Part shown: positions 1 to 7,910 of the stretch, one piece after another
Numbering within the stretch: position 1 is the stretch's first letter
Layout: each line of letters begins with the position of its first letter
DNA from: JAICWP01 sp035935775
GTDB lineage: Bacteria > Acidobacteriota > Terriglobia > Terriglobales > Acidobacteriaceae
Reading direction: 5' to 3'
Assembly: GCA_035935775.1 (NCBI GenBank)
Contig: DASYWT010000251.1
Span: 1 to 15,891, forward strand
Length of the DNA: 15,891 bases
Program-made: the position numbers and the translations under genes
The notes under the pieces: model-generated
Seen by the model: the letters and a program-made list of their open reading frames with translations, nothing else
Databases searched by the model: none
What the model was told of the DNA's origin: nothing

Positions 1-2
1 AG

Positions 3-3000
3 CCGGGCGCAGCCTCCCGGCTCCTGCGCCGCGCCTACCAGCAAAAATTGCGACTTCGGGCCGCGCGCCGCCAGGCAATGGGCACGCCGGGAGCAACCTC
101 TTATTCTGCCAGTTCAATTACGGCTACCGCCTTCACCGCCAGCACCCCCAGCTATGGGGGTTGGGTGCCGCTGGGACCGGCTCCCCTCAACTCCAATGCC
201 ACCGGCAGCTTGGACGATCAGAATTACGGACCGGTGGTCGGCCGCGCCACCTCCGTGGTGGTGGACCCGGGCGACCCCACCGGCAACACGGTTTACGTGG
301 GCGGCGCATACGGCGGCGTCTGGAAATCCACCAATGCTGCCGCCGCCGATCCCTCCGCGGTGACCTGGACCCCGCTGACCGATCAGCAAGCCACGCTGGC
401 CACAGGTTCACTCGCGCTTCAACCCAGCAGCAGCGGGCCCAGCAACGTCATCCTGGTGGGCACCGGCGAAGCGGACTTCTCCATTGATTCTTATTACGGC
501 CTGGGCATCCTGCGCTCCGCCGACGCCGGCAATACCTGGACACTGATCAACTCCTCGACCAGCGGACCTGGCTTCTCCGGCCTGGCTTTCGCCAAGATTG
601 CCTTCAGCACCGACAATCCCAATCTCGTCGTCGCAGCTGCTACCGGCGCCGGAAATGATGAAGGCGCCAGCAATCAGGGTGCTGGGAACCAGCCGGGCCT
701 GTACACCTCCACCGATGGTGGCCAAACCTGGGCGGAGGGTTTTCGAGGAATCGCCCCCGGACTAGGCGCCACTTCCGTCATTTACAACTCCGGCAGTCAC
801 AAGTTCTTCGCCTTCCTGCAATACCTGGGGTACTACACCTCGCGCGATGGCATGAACTGGACCCGCCTGGTCAGCCAGCCTGGCAGCGCCCTGCAGAGTT
901 GTCCCACGGGCAACGCCGGCGTTCCGGTCTGTAATGTCTTTCGCGGCGAGATGGCGGTGGTGCCCGGCCGCAACGAACTCTACACCTGGTATGTCACCAT
1001 TGATAACCAGGGAAACATCGGTGACGGTGGCATCTATAGAACCACCGATGGCGGCTCTTCCTGGCACGCGCTGAACGAAACCGGAATCACCAACTGCGGC
1101 GACGGAACGGGAAATGGCTGCGGCACCGAGCAAGGCTGGTTCAACCTGACTCTGGCCGCCGTGCCCAACGGCGCCGGGACCGACCTCTACGCCGGCACCG
1201 TCAACATCTATAAGTGTTCTATTACAGCCTCGAACAGTCTCTGCGGCGCCAACCCCTTCATCAACCTCACCCACGTCTACGGCTGCACGCCCGTGGGCTC
1301 GCTGGCTCACGTGCACCCCGACCAGCACGGTATGAGCTTCCTGTCCCTGGGCCCCTCGCAGGTGGTCATGTATTTCGCCAACGACGGCGGCATTTACCGC
1401 GCCCTGAACGGTTACACACTCAAATCAGGCACCTGCGGCGCTACGCCCAATGCGTTCCAGGATTTGAACGGCACCATGGGTTCCATGGCCCAGTTCGTAG
1501 ACTTTTCCAATTCCCCTACCGACGTCGCCACCCTGCTGGGCGGCACCCAGGACAACGGATCCCCCGCCACCGACGCCAGTCACGGCGCCAACTGGATATC
1601 GGTCAATGCCGGCGATGGCGGCTACAACGCCATTGACCCCGCCTCCGGCAATTGGTTCACTTCCAACACCGACGTCAGCGTGCAGCGCTGCGGGGCCGGC
1701 ATCAACTGCCTGGCCCAGACTTTCTTTCCCGTGGTCACCAACTCCACTGTGGGCGGCGACCACGGCTTTTTCTACACCCCCTTTATCCTCGATCCCCAGG
1801 CTACCGAGCGCATGATGGTAGGCACCTGCCGCTTGTGGCGAGGCAACAGCGACGGCAGCGGCTTTACCCCTTTGGGCTACAACTTCGATACCGTCATGAA
1901 CCAGGTCCCCAACCAGTCCTGTAGTGGAAACGAAACGCAGTTGATCCGTTCCATCGCCGCCGGCGGACCTGACAGCGGTAATGGCTCCTCCGTCATTTAC
2001 GTCGGCACCGAGGGTGGCTTCGATCCGGCAAGCGGAAGCCCCGTTTCCGGCCACGTCTGGGTCACCAACAACGCTGATCTGGGTCCTTTCACCTGGATGA
2101 ACTCCCTTACTCCGAGCAATGGCCCCTACGCGATCTCCAGTATCGCCGTTGACTCCAGCGATCCGACCGGCAACACCGCTTATGCCACGGTGATGGGCTT
2201 TGGCCCGGGCGGCGTGTTCCAAACCACCAACCAGGGTGCGAGTTGGAATCTGGGGCCGTCGTCCAATCTGCCCAGCGCTCCAGCCAACGCTTTCGTTATT
2301 GACCCTGACGACAGCGCTACCTTTTACGTCGCCACCGATGTCGGCGTTTATACCAGTCACGATTTAATAAACTGGATCGAGCTCGGCCGGTTGCCCAGCG
2401 TTGCCGTCCTGCAGTTGCAAATGTTCGAATCTGGCGGCGTCAAGCAGCTCCGCGCCGGCACCTACGGCCGCGGCGTATGGTCCTATGACATTCCCTACCT
2501 GATCAGGATCACCACCCCTCACGTCCATCTTTTCCCCGGCCAAAGCGGCACCATCAACGGCATCATCACCGGCTACAACGGCTATAGCAGCCCGGTAAAT
2601 ATCGCCTGCCCTTCTACCGTGAGCTTCGGCACCTGCACCGGCACTACGGTGACGCCCATGCCTTTGGGTACGGCGTTTTCGCTCTCTATCACGGCAGCAA
2701 GTGGTGTGCAGGGCGATTCTGTTTTCGAGGTTCAGGGCACAGGCACAGACCCTGCTGCCACCGCCGAGACGGCGCAAGTAACTGTGAGTGTCAACGATTA
2801 CGCCTTGAATGGACCCAGTACCCTGACTGTAAACCGGGGAGCCACCTCAGGTGACGCCAACTTTTATCTGGGGGTATACAACGCGCCCATCACTCTTTCG
2901 TGCTCGAACCTGCCTACGGGTGCATCGTGCAACTTTTATCCGTCCTCGCTTCTGCTGCCTCCTTCCAACGTCACAGCTGACCTGACGGTCTCCGCCGCCA

Positions 3001-3974
3001 GTACCACCCCGGTCGGCACATCCACGATAACGGTCAGTGCAAGTTCTCCCGGGCAGCCTTCGCCCAAGACTGCATCCATTGCGCTGACCGTCAGCAGCAG
3101 CCCCGACTACAGCATCACAGTTACGCCGTCGGCCGGAGCTACCGTTCCCGGCGGCACGACCTCAGCCCAGATAACCTTGTCCCCGTCTGCTGGATATCCC
3201 GGTCCGGTCAGCCTCAGCTGCACATCGCGCACGGTTACCTGCACATTTGCCCCGAGCGGTGCCATCGCACTTGCGGCTTCTCCAGCAACCGTAACTGCGA
3301 CCATCTCCGTGCCCTTCTACTGGCCCTATCCGGAATTCCCCGGCGAGTCCACGGTTGCCTTCATCGCCACTGCTCCTGGAACGGCTGACCACTACGCTGC
3401 CACTACCGTCACTGTTATGGATTTTGCCCTCGCCTCACGCAGCAACGCTGCAGCTGTGGTAGCGGGCCAAACGGGGCAGTACGAATTGTTCGTTAGCCCA
3501 TTTGACCATCCCTTTACGAACTCAGTCTCGTTCTCCTGCTCCGGCCTGCCGAAGGGCGCCACCTGCTCGTTCTCTCCCGCAACTGTTACCCCAAACGGCT
3601 CTCCCGCCATCGTGGTGGTGAGCGTCAGCACGCCCAAAACTTTGGCCGCTCTGCGCCTGCCCGCAGCCCCAGCCATCCAGGCGCAGCTCATGCTGGCCCT
3701 GCTCCTGCCGGGCATGGTGATTGCAATTTCTGGGAATGTGCGCAGCAAGAAAACTTTATTCGCGGCGCTGCTGATCCTTGTGCTCGTGCTGGTGATCCTG
3801 CTGCCCGCCTGCGGTGGTGGCGGCAGCAGCAGCGTGGCTCCACCCCCGCCTCCCCCGCCGCCCCCACCACCTTCGGCTCCACCGCCGCCGGTCAGCTACA
3901 ACTTCACCGTCACCGCCACCTCCGGCACGGTGCAGCACCAGCTACCCTTGACTCTGGTGGTGCAAGGAAATTAG
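3..3974 (+). CDS. Large secreted Asp-box beta-propeller / Ig-like repeat protein, 5' end outside window
   Basis: The frame is open to the left edge with no stop. A TTG at 48 is only the first possible start inside the window, so the true start and signal peptide are probably upstream. The N-terminal ~800 residues hold repeated Asp-box (BNR/sialidase-type) motifs such as SADAGNTW, STDGGQTW, TTDGGSSW and TTNQGASW, indicating a beta-propeller. From about residue 815 (counted from 48) come several Ig-like repeats rich in Ser/Thr/Val with paired cysteines (for example SLSCTSRTVTCTFAPSG). The tail has two hydrophobic stretches (~1214-1228 and ~1236-1254), a lipobox-like LPAC, a Gly run, a Pro run and one last beta-rich piece. 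Such architecture is typical of acidobacterial exported proteins. The propeller could bind glycans or protein, but catalysis cannot be claimed. A hairpin follows the stop. Confidence 0.85.
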   Translation, partial: PGAASRLLRRAYQQKLRLRAARRQAMGTPGATSYSASSITATAFTASTPSYGGWVPLGPAPLNSNATGSLDDQNYGPVVGRATSVVVDPGDPTGNTVYVGGAYGGVWKSTNAAAADPSAVTWTPLTDQQATLATGSLALQPSSSGPSNVILVGTGEADFSIDSYYGLGILRSADAGNTWTLINSSTSGPGFSGLAFAKIAFSTDNPNLVVAAATGAGNDEGASNQGAGNQPGLYTSTDGGQTWAEGFRGIAPGLGATSVIYNSGSHKFFAFLQYLGYYTSRDGMNWTRLVSQPGSALQSCPTGNAGVPVCNVFRGEMAVVPGRNELYTWYVTIDNQGNIGDGGIYRTTDGGSSWHALNETGITNCGDGTGNGCGTEQGWFNLTLAAVPNGAGTDLYAGTVNIYKCSITASNSLCGANPFINLTHVYGCTPVGSLAHVHPDQHGMSFLSLGPSQVVMYFANDGGIYRALNGYTLKSGTCGATPNAFQDLNGTMGSMAQFVDFSNSPTDVATLLGGTQDNGSPATDASHGANWISVNAGDGGYNAIDPASGNWFTSNTDVSVQRCGAGINCLAQTFFPVVTNSTVGGDHGFFYTPFILDPQATERMMVGTCRLWRGNSDGSGFTPLGYNFDTVMNQVPNQSCSGNETQLIRSIAAGGPDSGNGSSVIYVGTEGGFDPASGSPVSGHVWVTNNADLGPFTWMNSLTPSNGPYAISSIAVDSSDPTGNTAYATVMGFGPGGVFQTTNQGASWNLGPSSNLPSAPANAFVIDPDDSATFYVATDVGVYTSHDLINWIELGRLPSVAVLQLQMFESGGVKQLRAGTYGRGVWSYDIPYLIRITTPHVHLFPGQSGTINGIITGYNGYSSPVNIACPSTVSFGTCTGTTVTPMPLGTAFSLSITAASGVQGDSVFEVQGTGTDPAATAETAQVTVSVNDYALNGPSTLTVNRGATSGDANFYLGVYNAPITLSCSNLPTGASCNFYPSSLLLPPSNVTADLTVSAASTTPVGTSTITVSASSPGQPSPKTASIALTVSSSPDYSITVTPSAGATVPGGTTSAQITLSPSAGYPGPVSLSCTSRTVTCTFAPSGAIALAASPATVTATISVPFYWPYPEFPGESTVAFIATAPGTADHYAATTVTVMDFALASRSNAAAVVAGQTGQYELFVSPFDHPFTNSVSFSCSGLPKGATCSFSPATVTPNGSPAIVVVSVSTPKTLAALRLPAAPAIQAQLMLALLLPGMVIAISGNVRSKKTLFAALLILVLVLVILLPACGGGGSSSVAPPPPPPPPPPPSAPPPPVSYNFTVTATSGTVQHQLPLTLVVQGN

Positions 3975-3982
3975 GAGGGTGG

Positions 3983-4013
3983 CCCACTCAAGCCCGCCTT
4001 CGGCTTGAGTGGG
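3983..4013. terminator. Perfect 12-bp hairpin between convergent genes
   Basis: CCACTCAAGCC-type arms at 3983-3994 and 4002-4013 pair perfectly over 12 bp around a 7-base loop. The hairpin begins nine bases after the stop of the large exoprotein gene and lies before the end of the convergent dodecin gene. Neither strand has a T-tract after it, so it may act in both directions only weakly, or serve as a transcript 3' end stabiliser. Confidence 0.55.
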
Positions 4014-4083
4014 ATAATGCCGGTTGATTCTGTGCGAAGACTTCGTCCTGGACCGATTGAGGCGAGAACAACCTCTACCCTCT

Positions 4084-4284
4084 TCAGTGTTCCACGTCGA
4101 AGTAGATTCTGGCGGTAGCGCGGTACTGGGTGATTTTCTTCCCCTCAAGCTCCATCTCAAACTCGTTCACCCTCGCCCATTTCATTCCGCGCACGGTCTT
4201 GGCCGCTTCTTCCACCGCGTTCGCGGCGGCCTTGGCAAAGCTCTCTTTGGAAACGCCCACGATGTCAATCACTTTTTGCGCCAT
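4084..4284 (-). CDS. Dodecin family flavin-binding protein
   Basis: This 66-residue protein has the length and sequence pattern of dodecins, small beta-alpha-beta-beta proteins that form hollow dodecamers and store or buffer flavins in the cytoplasm. The N-terminal strand (KVIDIVGVS) is followed by one amphipathic helix (residues 13-32) and two strands (37-48 and 52-64). Trp36 and Gln53 fall where dodecins carry the Trp that stacks on the isoalloxazine ring and the Gln that contacts it. The ATG at 4284 is preceded by AAGGAGA (4290-4296 on the plus strand as tctcctt) at good spacing. The gene stands alone, convergent with the large exoprotein. The call rests on recognised motif and length; ligand choice is not visible. 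Confidence 0.9.
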   Translation of the reverse strand: MAQKVIDIVGVSKESFAKAAANAVEEAAKTVRGMKWARVNEFEMELEGKKITQYRATARIYFDVEH

Positions 4285-4385
4285 GTCACTCTCCTTTTGC
4301 GCTGGTGGTTGATTGTCTCACAGTGATCTGGGGTGGGTTGTTCCGCTCAAGACCGGCGTTGGCTTGAAAGGCTCTGCCCAAAAAC

Positions 4386-4413
4386 AAAGCCCCTTGCTTG
4401 CGCAAGGGGCTTT
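4386..4413 (-). terminator. Intrinsic terminator of the OmpA-domain gene
   Basis: Arms AAAGCCCCTTGC (4386-4397) and its complement (4402-4413) form a perfect 12-bp stem with a 4-base loop. Read on the minus strand it is followed by GTTTTTG, and it lies 25 bases past the OmpA-domain stop. On the plus strand a shorter T run follows, so it could work both ways. Confidence 0.8.
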
Positions 4414-4437
4414 TCGAGGGGACGTGCTGGTTGAAAC

Positions 4438-5412
4438 TTATTGCTGCTGAGGCTGCGCCGGGGTGGCCGGAGCGGTCGGCTGCTGCGTGCCCGTCACCGT
4501 GCTCAGCTGTTCCAGGTCGTTCTTCATCAGGCTGACTTCCACCCGCCCGCCGCTGATGCGCTTCGCCTTGCCGCCTTCAGCACTCGCGGCCATAGGAGCG
4601 TTGCCCATACCCAGCAGGTAGATGCGGTACACCGGAATGTCATGGTTCAGCACCAGGTAACGAACCACCGACTCGGCCATCTTCTGCGAGTTCTGGATCG
4701 CGCCCTGGCCGCGGCCCGAGGAGAAGCCCTGCACTTCGATGATGTAGCCGCGCTGGTTGCCCAGCGGGGTCGCCATCTCATCCAGCGCTTCCTTGGCCCG
4801 CTTGCTCAGCACGCTCTGGCCGGGACGGAAACGAATCTCGGTCTGCGTGGTGGGCTTGTACTGGTCAATGTTGCTCACTACCTGCTCCACGGTGTTGATG
4901 TGGGTAGTAGCGGTGTTGGCCGTCTGCTGCGCCGCCTGCGCCCGGTTGCCGGCGTCAATGGCGTGCTGGTCAGCTTCGTTGGCCTTGTTGGTCGCCAGCT
5001 GGATGCCCTGCTGGGCGCGGGAGTCAACGTCCTTGATGTCCTTGGCGTTCTGCGCCGTGAGGTCATCGAGTTCGTTTACGCGATCACGGATGGGAGAGAG
5101 CTGCCGCTGCACATACTTTTTGCGCGCGAACGGGTTCAGCTTGCCCCAGAAACCCTGTTTCTTGTCCACCACCAGCGGCTGATGGGTCGAGGTGCCCTGG
5201 GTCGCGCTGGGGGGGTTGGTGCCCGTCTGGGCGTTCTTGTCGGTTTGCATAGCCGGCTGCTGGGTGCCCTGGTCCGCCGGTGCCTGTTGCGTCGTCGCCG
5301 GCTGCTGTGCTGTCGGCTGCGACTGGTCCGAAGTGGTCGAGCTTTGCTGCGCCAGAACCGGGACCGAAAGGGCCGCGGCCAGCAACAGCGCCATCCATAC
5401 ACGATTCTTCAT
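4438..5412 (-). CDS. OmpA-like C-terminal domain protein with coiled-coil linker
   Basis: I chose the ATG at 5412 because GGAGGA (5419-5424, opposite strand) sits upstream and a clear signal peptide follows (MKNRVWMALLLAAALSVPVLA, likely cut after Ala21). An in-frame extension to 5538 has no such support. The 324-aa product has a low-complexity Gln/Thr/Pro stretch (22-80), a helical, coiled-coil-like segment rich in Ala/Asp/Gln (about 100-185), an OmpA_C-like domain (about 190-306, starting TEIRFRPGQSVLS) and a Gln/Pro tail. OmpA_C domains anchor envelope proteins to peptidoglycan. Here the usual Asp of the TD motif is replaced within VQGFSSGRG, and the usual Arg of the LSxxRA motif appears to be Met245 (NSQKMAESV), so canonical diaminopimelate binding is doubtful. 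The coiled coil could form trimers or span the periplasm (inference). Confidence 0.85.
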   Translation of the reverse strand: MKNRVWMALLLAAALSVPVLAQQSSTTSDQSQPTAQQPATTQQAPADQGTQQPAMQTDKNAQTGTNPPSATQGTSTHQPLVVDKKQGFWGKLNPFARKKYVQRQLSPIRDRVNELDDLTAQNAKDIKDVDSRAQQGIQLATNKANEADQHAIDAGNRAQAAQQTANTATTHINTVEQVVSNIDQYKPTTQTEIRFRPGQSVLSKRAKEALDEMATPLGNQRGYIIEVQGFSSGRGQGAIQNSQKMAESVVRYLVLNHDIPVYRIYLLGMGNAPMAASAEGGKAKRISGGRVEVSLMKNDLEQLSTVTGTQQPTAPATPAQPQQQ

Positions 5413-5638
5413 TGGAAATCCTCCGAGTTGGGGAGCTTCGGGGCTCCGCTCCGATGCGCCTTGCAGCGCTCTTTCTTTAATTAATCCCGTCCCGAATCTG
5501 GGTTCCTTTGCGAAGCGCCCGTTTAAGCGCCCCGCCAAAACCTGGGATGAAATGTCGTCCTTGCGGACGCGCTCACTGTGGTTGTAATCAACTTAGATGC
5601 CAAACTGCGCCTGGCAGGGCAATCGTAAGTTGCTCAAT

Positions 5639-5652
5639 TACAATAAATTGTA
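5639..5652. promoter_or_regulatory. 14-bp palindrome, possible operator
   Basis: TACAAT, two bases, then ATTGTA form a perfect dyad in an otherwise GC-rich region, 227 bases upstream of the OmpA-domain start. It could be an operator; its binding protein is unknown. Confidence 0.3.
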
Positions 5653-5747
5653 GCGCATTCTTTCGGACGGCGGGGAAGCCCGGGCGGCGAGTCGAGTAAT
5701 TTTGATAGAGCTGGTATAAAAACTGCCGATGGGCTGAAAAATCAAAG

Positions 5748-5815
5748 TTCCGGACTTCCGGCAAAAAAAGCCGACAGACGGCCCATGATTTCCGGACGAT
5801 TTCCGGCGTTTCCGG
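5748..5815. repeat. Cluster of five TTCCGG words
   Basis: TTCCGG starts at 5748, 5756, 5790, 5801 and 5810, five times in 68 bp, with the last three in the longer form TTTCCGG. Spacings are irregular (8, 34, 11, 9), so it is a site cluster rather than a tandem repeat. Confidence 0.5.
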
Positions 5816-5865
5816 GGCGATGGCCGGGCGTTCTCAGAAGCAAAACGCCGCGAGTCGAAGCTTCC

Positions 5866-6570
5866 TCAAACCTGCAGGCCAAATCGGGCCAGCATTTCGC
5901 GGCGCCCCAGGCTGGTGACCCGTAACGCCCGGCTGTCGAGTTCCTGGGCGACCCAGGCCTTTTTCAACGCGACCGCGAGCAAGGCCGCTCCCAGCGCGCC
6001 GCCGAGATGCGGCCGGCGCTCGCTCCAATCCAGGCAGGCACAGGCGAAGCGCCGGCGCAGCCCCCGCATTCCCTCCACATCCACGCCCAGTGTGGCAAAG
6101 CCTTTCTCTCCCTGCACGGTCAGGTCGTAGGCATTGTCGCCACCAGTGACAGGGGCGGAAAGCCATCCCAGCGCGTGGAGGCGGTCGTGAAGCGAAACGC
6201 CCAGGCTGCCGGCCATGTGGTCGTAACAAGTGCGGGCGGCGCGCAGCCGGTTGGGCGTATTGGGCATGAACTGGGTGCGGGCGCCGCCGGCCAGCACGCT
6301 CAGCCCTTCCAGCGCGCGGGCCACGTTCGGCCCCTCCAGGCTGTAGTAGCGGTACTTTCCCTGGGCATGCACTTTGACCAGGCGCTCCGCCTTCAGTCGC
6401 TTCAGGTGGGCGCTGGCGGTTGGCGGATTCACCTCTGCAACCACGGCCAGCTCGGTACTGGTGCGCGCCCGCCCGTCGGTCAGGCAATAGAGCATGCGCG
6501 ATCGCGCCCGGTCGCCAATGGCGGCGGCAATTCTGGAGACGGCGTCGTCGGGGTGCTGGTCTACATTCAT
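5866..6570 (-). CDS. ArsR-type winged-helix transcriptional regulator with conserved C-terminal domain
   Basis: The 234-aa form starts at ATG 6570; a longer form could start at 6612, but its first 14 residues (MAVACQPYFVYHRN) do not look conserved. Residues 8-32 and 36-62 give the ArsR winged helix-turn-helix (recognition helix near NPPTASAHLKRLKAERL), and 64-78 the wing (VKVHAQGKYRYYSL). It is longer than minimal ArsR repressors. The extra domain contains RTCYDHMAG (113-121) and FACACLDWSERRPHLGGALG (175-194), which I recognise as features of a subgroup of ArsR-type regulators. Cys115, His118, Cys177 and Cys179 are possible ligands for a metal or effector. It is divergent from the NIPSNAP and PEP-mutase-like genes, which are its likely targets. 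No strong Shine-Dalgarno is seen before 6570, so translation may be leaderless. Confidence 0.85.
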   Translation of the reverse strand: MNVDQHPDDAVSRIAAAIGDRARSRMLYCLTDGRARTSTELAVVAEVNPPTASAHLKRLKAERLVKVHAQGKYRYYSLEGPNVARALEGLSVLAGGARTQFMPNTPNRLRAARTCYDHMAGSLGVSLHDRLHALGWLSAPVTGGDNAYDLTVQGEKGFATLGVDVEGMRGLRRRFACACLDWSERRPHLGGALGAALLAVALKKAWVAQELDSRALRVTSLGRREMLARFGLQV

Positions 6571-6590
6571 ATTTCGATGGTAAACGAAGT
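6571..6590. promoter_or_regulatory. Imperfect inverted repeat in the ArsR/NIPSNAP divergent region
   Basis: ATTTCG (6571-6576) and CGAAGT (6585-6590) form a dyad with 5 of 6 pairs matching and an 8-base spacer. It lies directly before the preferred ArsR start, in the shared 88-bp regulatory region, where an autoregulatory operator is expected. Confidence 0.35.
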
Positions 6591-6658
6591 ATGGTTGACA
6601 GGCAACGGCCATAATTTTTTCGCCTGGGCCCGAGCCAGACGCAGATTGGAGTAGACGA

Positions 6659-7024
6659 ATGACTGTGACCTGTGTGATCCGCTACGAGATTGACCCCTTT
6701 CAGCGAAACGAATTCCAGCAATACGCCGAGAACTGGGGCCGCATCATTCCCCGGTGCGGCGGCCATCTGGTGGGGTACTTCCTTCCCCATGAAGGCACCA
6801 ACAATGTGGCCTGGGGGCTGATTGCGTTCGACAGCCTGGCCTCCTATGAGGTCTACCGCGACTGTTTAAGATCCGACCCGGAAGCGCGGGCGAATTTTGC
6901 CCTGGCCCAGGCCAAGCGCTTCATCCTCCGCGAAGAGAGAAATTTTGTGGAGGTGGTAAAAGGAACGTTGGGTATTGCCCCCATCGGAGCAGACCAGGTG
7001 GCCGCTAATGTTGACGCAAGCTGA
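6659..7024 (+). CDS. NIPSNAP family (ferredoxin-like alpha/beta barrel) protein
   Basis: This 121-aa protein begins TCVIRYEIDPFQRNEFQQYAENW and continues with GGHLVGYFLPHEGTNNVAWGLIAFDSLASYEVYRDCL, the pattern of the NIPSNAP domain, a small dimeric alpha/beta barrel fold. The biochemical role of bacterial members is mostly unknown. GGAG (6648-6651) precedes the ATG at 7-base spacing. Its 3' end overlaps the start of the next gene by 17 bases, so the two are probably translated together. The divergent ArsR-type gene is the likely regulator. About 20 residues at the C-terminus (GTLGIAPIGADQVAANVDAS) lie beyond the domain and look unstructured. Confidence 0.85.
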   Translation: MTVTCVIRYEIDPFQRNEFQQYAENWGRIIPRCGGHLVGYFLPHEGTNNVAWGLIAFDSLASYEVYRDCLRSDPEARANFALAQAKRFILREERNFVEVVKGTLGIAPIGADQVAANVDAS

Positions 7025-7829
7025 AAAGGGACAAAACTTTCGCGCCCTCCACGAGCGGGAGGGAGCGTTCATCATTCCCAATCCCTGGAACGTCGGGACC
7101 GCCCGGCTCCTGGCGCACCTGGGATTTGAAGCCTTGGCCACAACGAGCATGGGGTACGCCTTCTCTGTAGGCCGCCTGGACAACACGCTCGACCGGGAGG
7201 AGACGCTGGCTCACGCCTCGGCCATCGCCGCGTCCACCGATCTGCCGGTGAGCGCCGACCTGGAGAACGGCTTCGGCGACGCGCCCACCGTCGTGGCGGA
7301 GACCATCCGGCTGGCGGCGGCTGCTGGACTGGTTGGTGGCTCAGTTGAAGACGCCAGTGGCTGCCCGGAGCGGCCCATCTATGCACGGGAGCATGCGGCC
7401 GAGCGGGTGAGAGCCGCAGTGGCGGCAGCGCGCGCCCTCCCCTTCCCCTTCACCCTGACGGCGCGCGCGGAAAATTATCTGCACGGCCGTCCCGACCTTA
7501 AAGATACAATCGCGCGGCTGCAGGCTTATCAGGAGGCCGGGGCCGACGTACTCTATGCGCCCGGCCTGCCGAGCAAGGAGGAAATCGCCGCCGTGGTCAG
7601 TTCGGTGGATCGCCCGGTGAACGTGGTGATGGGGCTGCGCGGCGTTCAACTGAGCCTGGCGGCTCTGTCGGCGCTGGGAGTTAAGCGGATCAGCGTGGGC
7701 AGCGCGCTCGCCCGCGCCGCGCTGGGCGCTTTTTTGCGTGCCGCCCGCGAGATGCGCGAACACGGGACCTTCAGCTTCGCGGAGCAGGCGGCGAGCCCGC
7801 GGGAGATCAGCGCTATGCTAAAGACCTGA
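7008..7829 (+). CDS. Isocitrate lyase / PEP mutase family protein
   Basis: The 273-aa product is of the (beta/alpha)8 PEP mutase/isocitrate lyase superfamily. Family marks are NPWNVGTARLLAHLGFEALATTS (25-47), the SADLENGFG loop (82-90; Asp84 and Glu86 as likely Mg ligands), SVEDASG (112-118; Glu114 and Asp115), TARAENYLHGR (151-161) and RISVGSALAR (227-236). The isocitrate lyase KKCGH motif and the PEP mutase EDK lysine are absent, so neither reaction can be assigned. Related proteins act as lyases or decarboxylases on small 2-oxo or carboxylic acids (family knowledge). I chose ATG 7008 over an upstream TTG at 6975 because the family start aligns there. It overlaps the NIPSNAP stop, indicating an operon. 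Confidence 0.88.
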   Translation: MLTQAEKGQNFRALHEREGAFIIPNPWNVGTARLLAHLGFEALATTSMGYAFSVGRLDNTLDREETLAHASAIAASTDLPVSADLENGFGDAPTVVAETIRLAAAAGLVGGSVEDASGCPERPIYAREHAAERVRAAVAAARALPFPFTLTARAENYLHGRPDLKDTIARLQAYQEAGADVLYAPGLPSKEEIAAVVSSVDRPVNVVMGLRGVQLSLAALSALGVKRISVGSALARAALGAFLRAAREMREHGTFSFAEQAASPREISAMLKT

Positions 7830-7910
7830 CGGAGCCCGGATCAGATTGCACGGCGGCGCTGATTTTTGTGCCGGTCTTTATATCGTGTTGGTGCGCCAGG
7901 GAGTGCAACC

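Larger units (their letters stand above)
5413..5865. other. 453-bp intergenic gap with short repeats and a palindrome
   Basis: No convincing gene is seen. The gap should hold the promoter of the OmpA-domain gene, but I could not assign a clean -35/-10 pair. It contains a 14-bp AT-rich palindrome (5639-5652) and a cluster of five TTCCGG words (5748-5815) just past the end of the ArsR-type gene. Confidence 0.6.

Noticed and set aside
4441..5484. Long open frame of 347 codons on the plus strand
   Set aside because: It is antisense to the OmpA-domain gene and has an Arg/Leu-rich composition with no family pattern.
5413..5538. N-terminal extension of the OmpA-domain protein
   Set aside because: It would bury the signal peptide at residue 43 and has no better ribosome binding site; the start at 5412 has both.
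6595..6600. Perfect TTGACA on the plus strand before the NIPSNAP gene
   Set aside because: No -10-like box lies 16-18 bases downstream; the only candidate (CATAAT at 6610) is far too close. It may still be part of a regulator site.
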